Source: Cryptoclostridium sp964637365
GTDB lineage: Bacteria > Bacillota > Dehalobacteriia > UBA7702
Length of the DNA stretch: 64,000 nucleotides
Assembly: GCA_964637365.1 (NCBI GenBank)
Contig: CAZWWH010000008.1
Coordinates: 16,017-80,016 of the forward strand
Direction: 5' to 3'
A program made the position numbers and the translations under genes. Positions 23,701-32,102 of this stretch are shown here, in pieces. Numbering within the stretch: position 1 is the first letter of the stretch; each line of letters opens with the position of its first letter. The notes below the pieces were generated by a model, which saw only the letters and a list, made by a program, of their open reading frames with translations, did no database searches and was not told the origin of the DNA.

Positions 23701-25154
23701 TGAAAGAGAAGGCCGCCGCATACTGCCGAATCTCTACAGACCGCGACCAACAGCTCAACTCCCTCACCAATCAAAAAAACTTTTTCCAACAATACATCAC
23801 CGCCCATCCCCAGTGGGAATTGACGGAAATTTTTTATGATGAAGGAGTCAGCGGTACATCCACACAGAAACGCACAGGATTTCGACGCATGATGGCTGGA
23901 GCAGAACAAGGAGACTTTTCCATTCTTCTTATCAAAGAAGTGAGCCGTTTTTCCCGCAATACTCTGGACACATTAGCTTATCTGAGGCAGCTCAAAGCCA
24001 TGGGGATTCGGGTCATTTTTACAGGCGAGAACATCGACACAGCCGAAGAAGACGGCGAACTGAGACTGGCCCTGATGGGAATCATCGCCCAAGAAGAAAG
24101 CCGCAAAATTTCCAGCCGTGTCAAATGGGGACAAAAGCGCAGTATGGAACGGGGCATTGTCTTTGGCACCAGAGAAATGACAGGGTATCGTGTCCAAAAC
24201 AAAGCGGAAATGGCGATTATTCCCCAAGAAGCCGCTTTGGTACGGCGGATTTTCCACCTTTATACCGAGGAAAAGCTGAGTTTTGGCGCCATTGCGCAGC
24301 GTCTTACCGAATTACGGGAGCCACCGCCCCAAGGAGAACAATGGCACCCCTCCACCATTTGGCGCATCCTCCATAATGAAAAATATGTAGGGGACCTTTG
24401 CCAGGGAAAGACCTGCACGCCAAATTTTCTCGATCACCGGCGATGCAGTAGAAATTCCGAGGAACAGACCCTCATCCCCCATCATCACCCTGCCATCATT
24501 TCCCAGGAATTATGGGAAAAAGCCCAAGAGGAACACGCCCGGCGGAAGGCCGCCCCCAAATCTCAAAGCGCCGCACATCCCTATGGAGGAAAAATTTTTT
24601 GCCGTCAATGCGGTATGCCGATGCAACGCCGTTGTGACAAAAGAAAGGACGGCACCTTGTCAATGCTATGGCGTTGTCCCCAGGGACACGGTAGTGTCAA
24701 CCACAAAGTACTGTATCGGTGCGGGGAACTTCTCAGAAACTGTATGGCGCTTTCCGTTTCCGAGCTCCATCAAGGACTAAAACGGCGTCTGAACCTTTGC
24801 AATAAAGCCGCAGACTCACGCCATCATCAAAAAGAACGACTCATCGACCTATATATCAGCGGGCTCATAACCAAAGAGGAATTGGCGGCCCGTCAAAATA
24901 AGCTGAAAGCAGAATCCCGCCCCCAAGAAATCACAATCCGTCCGGAACAGATTCAGGAGGAGTTGGAATCTGCCCTGAGCATGATGATTCGCCGTGTGGA
25001 GTATGAGAAAAATACGCTTCAATTCTATTTTCAGCATCCCGCGCTCAGGGGCTACGAATTTTCCTACCGTACGCAAGGACGTGGCAAGAATTATCAGGTT
25101 TCCATTGACACTATGAAACCATTGGATAGCGGTGTTTTTTCATTGCGCCAGTAG
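23697..25154 (+). CDS. Large serine recombinase of the cotJC element
   Basis: Site-specific recombinase of the SpoIVCA/large-serine family, 485 residues. The catalytic domain begins with AAAYCRISTD, whose Ser is the nucleophile. Arg-containing motifs KEVSRFSRN and EESRKISSRVKWG follow. Next are the recombinase domain (about 165-270, with the signature HPSTIWRILHNEKYVGD), a zinc-ribbon (CRQCGMPMQRRC and downstream Cys) and a C-terminal coiled segment. The start is ATG 23697; frames further upstream lack a site. Its TAG stop lies inside the right core TAGGTA, so the coding region reaches exactly to the edge of the element. It presumably cuts at the two cores to excise the element. Confidence 0.94.
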   Translation: MMKEKAAAYCRISTDRDQQLNSLTNQKNFFQQYITAHPQWELTEIFYDEGVSGTSTQKRTGFRRMMAGAEQGDFSILLIKEVSRFSRNTLDTLAYLRQLKAMGIRVIFTGENIDTAEEDGELRLALMGIIAQEESRKISSRVKWGQKRSMERGIVFGTREMTGYRVQNKAEMAIIPQEAALVRRIFHLYTEEKLSFGAIAQRLTELREPPPQGEQWHPSTIWRILHNEKYVGDLCQGKTCTPNFLDHRRCSRNSEEQTLIPHHHPAIISQELWEKAQEEHARRKAAPKSQSAAHPYGGKIFCRQCGMPMQRRCDKRKDGTLSMLWRCPQGHGSVNHKVLYRCGELLRNCMALSVSELHQGLKRRLNLCNKAADSRHHQKERLIDLYISGLITKEELAARQNKLKAESRPQEITIRPEQIQEELESALSMMIRRVEYEKNTLQFYFQHPALRGYEFSYRTQGRGKNYQVSIDTMKPLDSGVFSLRQ

Positions 25155-25157
25155 GTA
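25131..25157 (+). other. Right attachment site of the element (attR)
   Basis: Inside arm GGTGTTTTTTCATTGCGCCA, then core TAGGTA (25152-25157). The arm is an imperfect inverted copy of the left inside arm, 17 of 19 positions with one gap by eye. Confidence 0.8.
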
Positions 25158-25567
25158 CAGAAGAATTAGCCCACATGGAAATGATTTCCGCGATGGTTCA
25201 CCAGCTTACCAGAAAAATGACCATTGAAGAAATTAAGGAAGCGGGATTTGACAAATACTTCGTGGACCATACCAATGGAGTATACCCTATTTCTGCTGCG
25301 GGAGTTCCCTTTACCATGACCTATCTGGAGGTTAAGGGCGATCCCATTGCCGACCTCAACGAAGATATGGCTGCGGAACAAAAAGCCCGTGTAACTTACG
25401 ATAATATCCTACGTCTCGTCGATGACCCCGATATTCTGGGCCCCATCCGTTTCCTTCGGGAACGGGAAATCGTCCACTATCAAAGATTTGGCGAAAGCCT
25501 TCGTATTGTGCAAGACAATCTCGATGCGAAAAACTTCTATGCCTTCAATCCTTCCTTCGATAAATGA
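25157..25567 (+). CDS. cotJC: cotJC, 3' segment of an interrupted gene
   Basis: Remaining 136 sense codons and stop of the CotJC manganese catalase. It has no start of its own at the homology boundary. The reading begins TEELAHMEM, the metal-ligand helix (Glu and His), and continues with KYFVDHTNGVYPISAAGVPF, KGDPIADLNEDMAAEQKAR and FLREREIVHYQRFGE, the last holding the second Glu/His pair. Joined to 18540-18725 it gives a 198-residue protein (Bacillus CotJC is about 189). As it stands the catalase cannot be made unless the element is removed. Confidence 0.93.
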   Translation, partial: TEELAHMEMISAMVHQLTRKMTIEEIKEAGFDKYFVDHTNGVYPISAAGVPFTMTYLEVKGDPIADLNEDMAAEQKARVTYDNILRLVDDPDILGPIRFLREREIVHYQRFGESLRIVQDNLDAKNFYAFNPSFDK

Positions 25568-25575
25568 ACCAAAAC

Positions 25576-25612
25576 AAAAGGGTCCATGGATTTTTCTCCA
25601 TAGACCCTTTTT
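25576..25612. terminator. Bidirectional terminator between cotJC and spoIID
   Basis: AAAAGGGTCCATGGA and TCCATAGACCCTTTTT form a stem with one mismatch. A-rich and T-rich flanks serve the plus-strand cotJC and the minus-strand spoIID. Confidence 0.85.
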
Positions 25613-25614
25613 AA

Positions 25615-26601
25615 TCACCGTTTACCGGACTCCAAAACTGTTAAAACGCAGCCTGGATAATAATGTGATAAAATTTCTTCAAAACTATAGCCCTCTTTCG
25701 CCATGCCATTGGCGCCGTGCTGGCAAAGCCCCACGCCGTGTCCGTAGCCCACAGTGGAAATGGACAGGATACCATCATGGAGTTCAAAGGAAACATTGGT
25801 GGAATTCAACCCCAGCTTTTGGCGGAACTCCGTACCGTCCCAAAGAGTGCCTCCATAGGATACTTTTGCCGCCCGGCCGCTATCAGTTTGTGATTGAACC
25901 ACTGGCACCTCCCCTGGGGAGGCGGTACACCGCAGCACACCGTCATTCAGTTTGGCCGTAGCCTCCTGGGGGGAAAGCTCTATGGTTTCCTGATAGCGGG
26001 GGGCATCAGTATCCCAAGAGCAATCCACACTGACTAAGTAGGGATAAGCCTCCCCCCAAACCTCCTCTGCCGATGCGGTTTTACCGCCACAGGTAGAATG
26101 AAAATAGGTTTTGGCCAAGGCGCCCTCATAGCAAAGTACCATCCCCTGCGTTTCTGTCACAGCCTGAGAGAGCCGCGATTCCTTGGCAGAGAAATCCTCC
26201 TGCCATCGTTCCCTCCGCTGAGCTTCATCGTAATATGCCTGGCAGCAGCGGTAGTCATCGCAAAGGGGATAACCGGCTTGGAGCTTTGCCTCCGTGTAAG
26301 TACGGGCTGCCACAGCCTGGGCTTTTAATGCCTCCTCCTGAAAGTCAGGAGAAACCTCCGCCGCCAGAACCCCAACCAGATAGTCTTCCAGTCCCAATTC
26401 CTCCACTGTGCCATCACTCCGCTGCAAAGAGATCGTGGTTTGAGAGGAGGGCATGGTTCCCTCCAAGGCACCTGGCGGTTGTTCCCACATGGTCGTTTTC
26501 TGATGAAAATTGCAAAACAACGCCAAAGCCACAGCGCCCAAACAAAGGAAAAACACCGCAGTGATTCTCCTGCGGTGACATTTTTTTTGATAGTTTCTCA
26601 A
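25615..26601 (-). CDS. spoIID: Stage II sporulation protein D
   Basis: Membrane-anchored lytic transglycosylase of the engulfment machinery (with SpoIIM and SpoIIP). One membrane segment lies at residues 12-30. The SpoIID domain includes LEDYLVGVLAAEVSPDFQEEALKAQAVAARTY, the Zn-associated CDDYRCCQAY segment, HSTCGGKTASAEEVWG and the end GYGHGVGLCQHGANGMA. Start is TTG 26601 after GGAGGAGG. Its neighbourhood with ywmB and the atp operon is as in Bacillus, where murAA lies between ywmB and spoIID; murAA is missing here. Confidence 0.93.
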   Translation of the reverse strand: MRNYQKKCHRRRITAVFFLCLGAVALALFCNFHQKTTMWEQPPGALEGTMPSSQTTISLQRSDGTVEELGLEDYLVGVLAAEVSPDFQEEALKAQAVAARTYTEAKLQAGYPLCDDYRCCQAYYDEAQRRERWQEDFSAKESRLSQAVTETQGMVLCYEGALAKTYFHSTCGGKTASAEEVWGEAYPYLVSVDCSWDTDAPRYQETIELSPQEATAKLNDGVLRCTASPGEVPVVQSQTDSGRAAKVSYGGTLWDGTEFRQKLGLNSTNVSFELHDGILSISTVGYGHGVGLCQHGANGMAKEGYSFEEILSHYYPGCVLTVLESGKR

Positions 26602-26640
26602 AAAGCCACCTCCTCCCTATATTTTATGGAAGTGGCTCCC

Positions 26641-27432
26641 TTAATATTCCGAAAACACCAGAGGAGTCCCCAAATAGAAACAGGTTTCATCAACAACTTC
26701 ATTGTCAAACATAGCGATTTGCATATTGATGGTCTGGCCATTGGAGGTAACACTTCGAGTTAAGCCGGGACAATAGCCGCTTTGACTCAGGTAAGTTTCA
26801 TTTTCTACTCCCTCCAGAATCTCCCCTCCTACGGAATGAAATACTAATTCTGAAACAGATAACTTCTCTTTCATGGTGAGAATGGTATCAAAATTCCCGG
26901 AAAGAAGAAGGCTGGTTTCGCCAGCTCCCCCCACAGCCGAAAAGAGAGACTCGGCTTTTTTACCGATAGCGGCTACCGCGGCTAAATCATTTTCCTCCGT
27001 TAAGTTTACAATAAGGTAGGTTTCCGCAGTCCCATCGGTATCGCTGATGCTTTGAATCACCAAATCTACGGTATAACCATCGTCGGTGGTACCTTCGGCG
27101 GTAATGCCAACGTTATAATCATCTTTATAGGTGGTAGTGTTAATTCTTACCTGGCTGCCCAAAACCTCTAAGGCCTTAGTGTAGAGGTCCTTGATGTCAT
27201 CCAATGTTGTGGCTGTGGCAGGAAGGGTTCCCCAACTTTGAGCTGTGACGCCGCTAAATTGTGCGCCACTGTTTTCAAAGGCGGTAATGAGGGTATCCTC
27301 GGCGCCACTAGCTGTTTCGCTGGTACGAGGCAAAAAATATACCACAAATGCCAGAAGTATCACCGTCAGCCCCACGGCAACGGAAAGCCAAGTCATTTTT
27401 TTATTCCAAAAGCGTCGTTTGGTAGAATCCAT
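26641..27432 (-). CDS. YwmB family protein
   Basis: Secreted or membrane-anchored protein of the YwmB (TATA-box-binding-fold) family, function unknown. A membrane segment at about residues 14-32 is followed by an extracytoplasmic domain of 220 residues. Assignment rests on size, topology and position just upstream of spoIID near the atp operon; motif support is modest. Start ATG 27432 has GGGAGTG five bases upstream. Confidence 0.65.
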   Translation of the reverse strand: MDSTKRRFWNKKMTWLSVAVGLTVILLAFVVYFLPRTSETASGAEDTLITAFENSGAQFSGVTAQSWGTLPATATTLDDIKDLYTKALEVLGSQVRINTTTYKDDYNVGITAEGTTDDGYTVDLVIQSISDTDGTAETYLIVNLTEENDLAAVAAIGKKAESLFSAVGGAGETSLLLSGNFDTILTMKEKLSVSELVFHSVGGEILEGVENETYLSQSGYCPGLTRSVTSNGQTINMQIAMFDNEVVDETCFYLGTPLVFSEY

Positions 27433-27539
27433 ACTATCACTCCCTTTTGGTAGCATTTCCCAAAAGGGATTTATTATACATTGAAATTTCTATTTTTATA
27501 TTATGGCGAGCTTCATAGCGATAACGGTTTCCCAACAAT

Positions 27540-27994
27540 CTAATGATCAGCTAGAAATTGCTCAGATTTTCCCCTCTTATACTGTCCCAAACAAAGTAAC
27601 ATCAGCCCCAAAGCTACGGTAATTATTTTACGCGTCGTATCGGGAGCATAAATCGTTGAGATGAGGATACCCGTTCCCGCACCGTACAGCATATCACTGA
27701 TTTTTTTTGCCCGACGTATAGACTTCACCTGTTGGAGAGAAAGCACAATTTGCTCATCGGCTTTCCGGCGAAAATCTTCATCATCTAAGCGCTGTCCGCT
27801 TAAAAGCTCATGAACGGAAATCCCCAATTCTTTGCTCAAGGGAATCACAAACTAAGGTCAGGCATGTAGTTTCCGTTTTCCCAGCGGGATATGGTTTTGT
27901 TAGTCACGCCGAGACACTCTCCCAGTGCAGCCTGGGTCAATCTCTTTTCCTTTCGCAATTCAGCGATAAAAATGCCAACTTGCTTCTGATTCAA
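27540..27994 (-). pseudogene. XRE-family regulator, frameshifted
   Basis: The N-terminal 49 codons from TTG 27994 give a clear helix-turn-helix (RLTQAALGECLGVTNKTISRWENG, NYMPDLSL), then TGA. The usual continuation (IPLSKELGISVHELLSG) follows at once in the -1 frame from 27848, with a two-segment membrane tail. A one-base deletion near 27848 explains it. A sequencing error or programmed frameshift is possible. It ends in TAG. Confidence 0.75.
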
Positions 27995-28135
27995 AGTAAT
28001 CACGCTCCTTTCCATGGAAGTATATCATAAAAGTCTAATTTTCTCTTCCCCACAAACAGCGAACTCTTAAGTTTCTGACATTTTTCCTGAAATACTCAAT
28101 AAAAACGAACAAAAAAACAAGCTATGGGTACAATA

Positions 28136-28164
28136 TTGACATTATATTAATACTATGGTATATT
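28136..28164 (+). promoter_or_regulatory. Sigma-A promoter driving the cobalamin riboswitch
   Basis: TTGACA, 17 bases, TATATT. It lies 17 bp before the riboswitch P1 stem and points into it. The 362-bp gap 27995-28356 is otherwise without a gene. Confidence 0.8.
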
Positions 28165-28180
28165 AAAATCATATAAATCA

Positions 28181-28312
28181 TTGCTGTGGTTTCTGGAAAC
28201 AAGTGTAAGTCTTGTACGGTCCCGCCGCTGTAAGAGAGAAGCCATCCTTATAGGCTCTTCCGAGCCGTCGAAGGAAAGGACGAATCTCAAGTCAGAATAC
28301 AGCCCACAGCAA
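28181..28312 (+). ncRNA. Cobalamin riboswitch
   Basis: A perfect 9-bp P1 stem (TTGCTGTGG with CCACAGCAA) closes an RNA with the family core: GGAAACAAGTGTAAGTCTTG, GGTCCCGCCGCTGTAA, GAAGCCA and the B12-box-like AAGTCAGAATACAGCC. This is the adenosylcobalamin-type aptamer order. The downstream 40 bases contain a possible CCGT/ACGG stem that could be the expression platform. It should control the two exported-protein genes that follow. Confidence 0.88.
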
Positions 28313-28356
28313 ACCGTTGATGTTTTGCGAGAGACGGAACACCAGCCTTTTAAGCA

Positions 28357-29226
28357 TTGATTATCAGCAGTAATATTTCTGCGTCCACCATGATAGAAAA
28401 GGAATCTTCAGACGCCGAAGCTTTGAGTGAAGAATTTTTGGATGAATACTTTCTTGACGCCGACCTGACGCCGGAACGATTGGCACAGCTAACCCTCGAT
28501 GAAAAACGGGAGCTATACCAATTTTCCGAACGAATTGATATTGACGAAAATGAAGTGGAGGTTTTTTTACTCCAATGCGGTTTCCCTCAAGAAATTTTAG
28601 ATGGCATGAAACTGGGAGTCAAGTTTACGATTTATGAATCTTTGAAGGAATATGGTAGCAACGCAGAATTCTTTGGTCATGACGACATAGAGATTCCCTT
28701 CCCCACTTCAAACACTCAAAATGCTATAGCATCTAATGACGGAGAGAACCATCCTAATGGTACCATATCAGATTCTTACTTGACACTTTCGGTATCTTCT
28801 GTATTTGTTAATGGTAATAATCTCAATCGATATTTATTATATCCATCTTTTGAATGGACAGGAGTGACAAACCTAAACTACGATACCTTTGCTTATGCGC
28901 TGCACGCTAATTACTGGAAATTGCTTCGAACCGGAGAATTAGATATATACTGGTCGGGATCCCTTTTAAGAACTCTCGATCCAACAAGAATGGACTTCAC
29001 TGCCAAAGTTTATAAAATGCGTGAAAATGATTTAAGTTTACCGTATTATGGAGTTGCCTCCATCGCCGCAAGGCCACTGATATCAACGATGCATAATCAG
29101 ATTATGCTTGGATATGCACAAGATTTCTATAATAATTTGGGTGTTAATATTGGGGCGTTCTCAATTTCCTTTTCGGGAGGAACCAATACAAAATATGCGA
29201 GACTCACTTTTGATAAAGGATATTAA
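28357..29226 (+). CDS. Hypothetical protein behind the riboswitch
   Basis: Unknown 289-residue protein. The start is uncertain: TTG 28357 and ATG 28390 both lack a ribosome site, and the first residues (LIISSNISAST) look like the tail of a signal peptide, so the 5' end may have been lost. The N-terminal half is acidic and helical. The C-terminal half is beta-rich and shares NN-L-x-RY-(L/V)-(L/V)-Y-x-SF-x-W with the next gene, so the two are paralogues. Probably exported. It follows a cobalamin riboswitch by 44 bp. Confidence 0.6.
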   Translation: MIISSNISASTMIEKESSDAEALSEEFLDEYFLDADLTPERLAQLTLDEKRELYQFSERIDIDENEVEVFLLQCGFPQEILDGMKLGVKFTIYESLKEYGSNAEFFGHDDIEIPFPTSNTQNAIASNDGENHPNGTISDSYLTLSVSSVFVNGNNLNRYLLYPSFEWTGVTNLNYDTFAYALHANYWKLLRTGELDIYWSGSLLRTLDPTRMDFTAKVYKMRENDLSLPYYGVASIAARPLISTMHNQIMLGYAQDFYNNLGVNIGAFSISFSGGTNTKYARLTFDKGY

Positions 29227-29231
29227 TCCGC

Positions 29232-29897
29232 ATGAAACGAAAGTATAAAATCAGCTTGGCTATAATTGGTGGGCTGGCAGTGCTTTGCTTTGGCATCATT
29301 TACGGATATGGCGCTACTCTGACAACGTCGGTCTTAGGCGATGGCGGGCGAAGCCACATGTCCCGAAATCAATGGGAGCTCCTTCAACAACAGCTTCCCC
29401 ATGGATTTTACTGCGCCACCTGGGAGGAAGGGGAGCTTTCCCTAACCGCTGATATCAGCTATTACAGCAATAATCTCTGCCGTTATGTCGTGTATTCCTC
29501 CTTTGCCTGGGACAAACCAAGGAATGTCAACGGCCACACCTTCTTTGTATCCATCCCTGATGATTGCCTGCTTCTGACACTGTCTCCCCAATGCCGCATC
29601 ACTGCGCAGCAGGAAAAGTCGTCTCCGGTCGAGAGCTATATGGACTTTTACAGCGCCGCGTTTTCCATGGGAGGCCTGGGTTCCGGAACTTATTTTGAAT
29701 GTACCAAGGTTTCTGGGGGAACTACAATGATTTCCTTCCGCCCAAGCGAACAATGCCCCGACTGGCGCATGTTAAGCAATGAACGGCTCCTCATCGGCTA
29801 TGTGGACAAAAATCCCCTTTGTGGCTCTGTAACCGTGGACGGAGTTCCCCGAGCCTGGGGAGTTAAAGCAAAAATAGAAATTGTACGCTTCCTATAA
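29232..29897 (+). CDS. Putative exported protein, paralogue of upstream gene
   Basis: 221 residues with an N-terminal signal/anchor (MKRKYKISLAIIGGLAVLCF, then GIIYGYG). The beta-rich body contains SNNLCRYVVYSSFAWDKP, matching the upstream protein. AAAGGA lies 11 bases before the ATG, overlapping the preceding stop region, so the two form an operon. No known family recognised. Confidence 0.7.
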   Translation: MKRKYKISLAIIGGLAVLCFGIIYGYGATLTTSVLGDGGRSHMSRNQWELLQQQLPHGFYCATWEEGELSLTADISYYSNNLCRYVVYSSFAWDKPRNVNGHTFFVSIPDDCLLLTLSPQCRITAQQEKSSPVESYMDFYSAAFSMGGLGSGTYFECTKVSGGTTMISFRPSEQCPDWRMLSNERLLIGYVDKNPLCGSVTVDGVPRAWGVKAKIEIVRFL

Positions 29898-29930
29898 AAT
29901 CAAAGCCCCTGCAAAAAACAACGGCTTCAG

Positions 29931-30086
29931 ATTGTCGAAAAACCCAGTTTTCGGCAGGATGATAGCCTGTCAGGAAAGGCTTAGCATTCGTAAAACTTCC
30001 TGAGCTGCGGACACGACGTGTACATAAGCGTACTCTACTGGTCGCAGCTTAGGAATTTTGCTGATGATCAGACTTTATCGACTGGC
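29931..30086 (+). repeat. Dispersed repeat, copy 1
   Basis: About 156 bp that share both ends with 54174-54340: the hairpin GTCGAAAAACCCAGTTTTCGGC, ATGATAGCCTGTCA(G/A)GAAAGG, GTAAAACTTCCT, and the end GGAATTTTGCTGATGATCAG. The middle differs and here carries the hairpin with GTGTACATAAGCGTAC. The two copies have the same orientation. It fills most of the 322-bp gap between 29898 and 30219. Confidence 0.75.
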
Positions 30087-30088
30087 TC

Positions 30089-30119
30089 AAGCCTTTGTAA
30101 AAAGAAACAAAGGCTTTGC
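30089..30119 (+). terminator. Hairpin terminator after the exported-protein pair
   Basis: AAGCCTTTG/CAAAGGCTT stem with a 10-base loop, at the end of the repeat. Confidence 0.5.
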
Positions 30120-30165
30120 AATATCACCAGGAAATTTCATACTATTGTCAAAATATCTATAACAC

Positions 30166-30198
30166 AAAAAGGAGGATGTCTAGGACATCCTCCTTTTA
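30166..30198. terminator. Terminator of the atp operon
   Basis: AAAAAGGAGGATGTC pairs with GACATCCTCCTTTT around a TAG loop. It works on the minus strand (CTTTTTG) 22 bp after atpC and probably on the plus strand as well. Confidence 0.88.
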
Positions 30199-30219
30199 TT
30201 GAATACATTGCGTATGCGA

Positions 30220-30624
30220 TTATTCCGCAATTTTCAAGCGGGTGATTGCTCGTTTGAGAGCAGCTTCCGCCCTGTCCACATCAAGCCCCTCGGCGCGGCT
30301 GCTGAGCCGCTCTTCGGCGCGGGCTTTGGCCTCTTTTGCGCGTTCAACGTTGATTTCTTCACGTTTTTCCGCAGATTTGGCGAGAATGACTGCTTTGTCT
30401 TTGTTGATTTCCAAGAAACCTCCGCTGACAAAAAGCTGTTCTTCGCTACCGCCTGCCGGAGTGATGCGAAGCTGGCCAATGGTAAGACCGGTGACCAAAG
30501 CAGTATGACCGGGCAAAATCCCAATGCCCCCCAAAGTGGCGGGAGCGTAAATGGAAGTAACGTCGGCAGAATATACAATTTTCTCAGGGGTTACGATCTC
30601 CAAAGAGATTTGTCTATCTGACAT
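30220..30624 (-). CDS. atpC: F1 ATP synthase epsilon subunit
   Basis: Regulatory subunit of the F1 stalk. N-terminal beta-sandwich (SLEIVTPEKIVYSADVTSIY, LPGHTALVTGL) and C-terminal helical hairpin (RAEERLSSRAEGLDVDRAEAALKRA). 134 residues, normal. Two bp after atpD. Confidence 0.96.
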   Translation of the reverse strand: MSDRQISLEIVTPEKIVYSADVTSIYAPATLGGIGILPGHTALVTGLTIGQLRITPAGGSEEQLFVSGGFLEINKDKAVILAKSAEKREEINVERAKEAKARAEERLSSRAEGLDVDRAEAALKRAITRLKIAE

Positions 30625-30626
30625 GA

Positions 30627-32054
30627 TTATTCACTTCCTTCAAGGGTTTTGGCCTTTTCTACCGCCTCTTCAATGGTACCGACCATCAAGAAAGCCTGTT
30701 CGGGCAAGTTATCATGTTTCCCTTCGAGAATTTCTTTGAAGCCGCGAATGGTCTCCTTCAAGGGTACATATTTCCCAGGAGTACCGGTGAATTGTTCCGC
30801 TACGTGGAAAGGCTGAGAGAGGAATCTCTGAATCTTTCTGGCCCGGGCAACGGTAAGCTTATCTTCGTCGGACAATTCATCCATACCCAAAATTGCGATG
30901 ATATCTTGCAATTCGGTATAACGCTGCAATACACCCTGTACTGCACGGGCGGTTTCGTAATGTTCTTCACCGACTACGAGGGGATCGAGCAAACGAGAGC
31001 TGGAATCCAAGGGGTCAACAGCGGGGTAAATCCCCAATTCAACGATTTTACGGGAAAGAACGGTTTTTGCATCCAAGTGACTGAACGTCGTTGCAGGAGC
31101 GGGGTCAGTTAAGTCATCGGCGGGCACATAAATGGCCTGAACCGAGGTGATGGACCCTTTTTTCGTCGAAGTAATACGTTCTTGGAGTGCGCCCATTTCA
31201 GATGCCAACGTAGGTTGATAACCAACGGCGGAAGGCATACGGCCGAGCAAAGCGGATACTTCGGAACCGGCCTGAGTGAAACGGAAGATATTGTCAATGA
31301 AGAGAAGCACGTCCTGACCGGCTTCATCACGGAAGTATTCAGCCAAGGTCAAACCGGTGAGACCAACACGGAGACGAGCGCCCGGAGGTTCGTTCATCTG
31401 ACCGAAAACCATAGCGGTTTTTTCGATAACGCCGGAGTCCTTCATTTCATGGTAGAGGTCGTTCCCTTCACGGGTACGTTCACCAACACCGGCGAATACG
31501 GAGTAACCGCCGTGTTCATAAGCGATGTTACGAATCAGTTCCTGAATCAAAACGGTTTTGCCAACACCGGCGCCGCCGAAAAGACCGATTTTACCACCTT
31601 TGGAATAGGGAGCCAGCAAATCAACGACTTTAATCCCTGTTTCCAACATTTCAGTGGAGGGTTCCAATTCTTCAAAACTGGGAGCGGGTCTGTGAATGGG
31701 AAGGGTTGCTTCCGAATCCACAGGGGAGCCACCGTCGATAGGTTCCCCAATTACGTTGAACATACGACCCAATGTTTTTTCCCCAACTTTAATGGTGATG
31801 GGAGCACCGGTATCAATTGCTTTGACGCCGCGTTGCAGACCATCAGTTGCAGAAAGGGCAACGGCACGAACAGTATCGTTGCCTAAATGCTGCATCACTT
31901 CAAGAGTGATGTTGATGTTTTTCGACCGAGCTTCCTCGGTGTCTTGGTCAGCACTCTTGATGGTGAGAGCATTGTAAATATCCGGTAATTGGCCCGGTGG
32001 GAACTCAATGTCCACAACGGCGCCGATAACTTCTTTTACAATTCCTAATGACAC
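30627..32054 (-). CDS. atpD: F1 ATP synthase beta subunit
   Basis: Catalytic subunit. Walker A GGAGVGKTV (about 151-159), Walker B VLLFIDNIFRF and the signature PAVDPLDSSS are all present; 475 residues. GTG start (32054) after AGGAGG. Confidence 0.98.
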   Translation of the reverse strand: MSLGIVKEVIGAVVDIEFPPGQLPDIYNALTIKSADQDTEEARSKNINITLEVMQHLGNDTVRAVALSATDGLQRGVKAIDTGAPITIKVGEKTLGRMFNVIGEPIDGGSPVDSEATLPIHRPAPSFEELEPSTEMLETGIKVVDLLAPYSKGGKIGLFGGAGVGKTVLIQELIRNIAYEHGGYSVFAGVGERTREGNDLYHEMKDSGVIEKTAMVFGQMNEPPGARLRVGLTGLTLAEYFRDEAGQDVLLFIDNIFRFTQAGSEVSALLGRMPSAVGYQPTLASEMGALQERITSTKKGSITSVQAIYVPADDLTDPAPATTFSHLDAKTVLSRKIVELGIYPAVDPLDSSSRLLDPLVVGEEHYETARAVQGVLQRYTELQDIIAILGMDELSDEDKLTVARARKIQRFLSQPFHVAEQFTGTPGKYVPLKETIRGFKEILEGKHDNLPEQAFLMVGTIEEAVEKAKTLEGSE

Positions 32055-32102
32055 CTTTTCAACCTCCTTGTGAATTGATAAAGGTCTTACGCCTTAAAAA
32101 AT

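Larger units (their letters stand above)
18721..25157 (+). mobile_element. Skin-like recombinase element interrupting cotJC, hydrogenase cargo
   Basis: A 6,431-bp segment lies between two copies of TAGGTA (18721-18726 and 25152-25157). It contains, from left to right, a terminator, hydA, hydB, hydC, a sigma-54 promoter (these on the minus strand), a 45-codon gene and a large serine recombinase on the plus strand at the right edge. Removing one core copy plus everything between joins GAT-ATA-GGT to ACA-GAA-GAA and gives the conserved CotJC stretch TDIGTEELAHMEM without a lost or gained base. The layout (site-specific recombinase at one end, sporulation gene rebuilt on excision) is that of skin-type elements. 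Confidence 0.88.
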
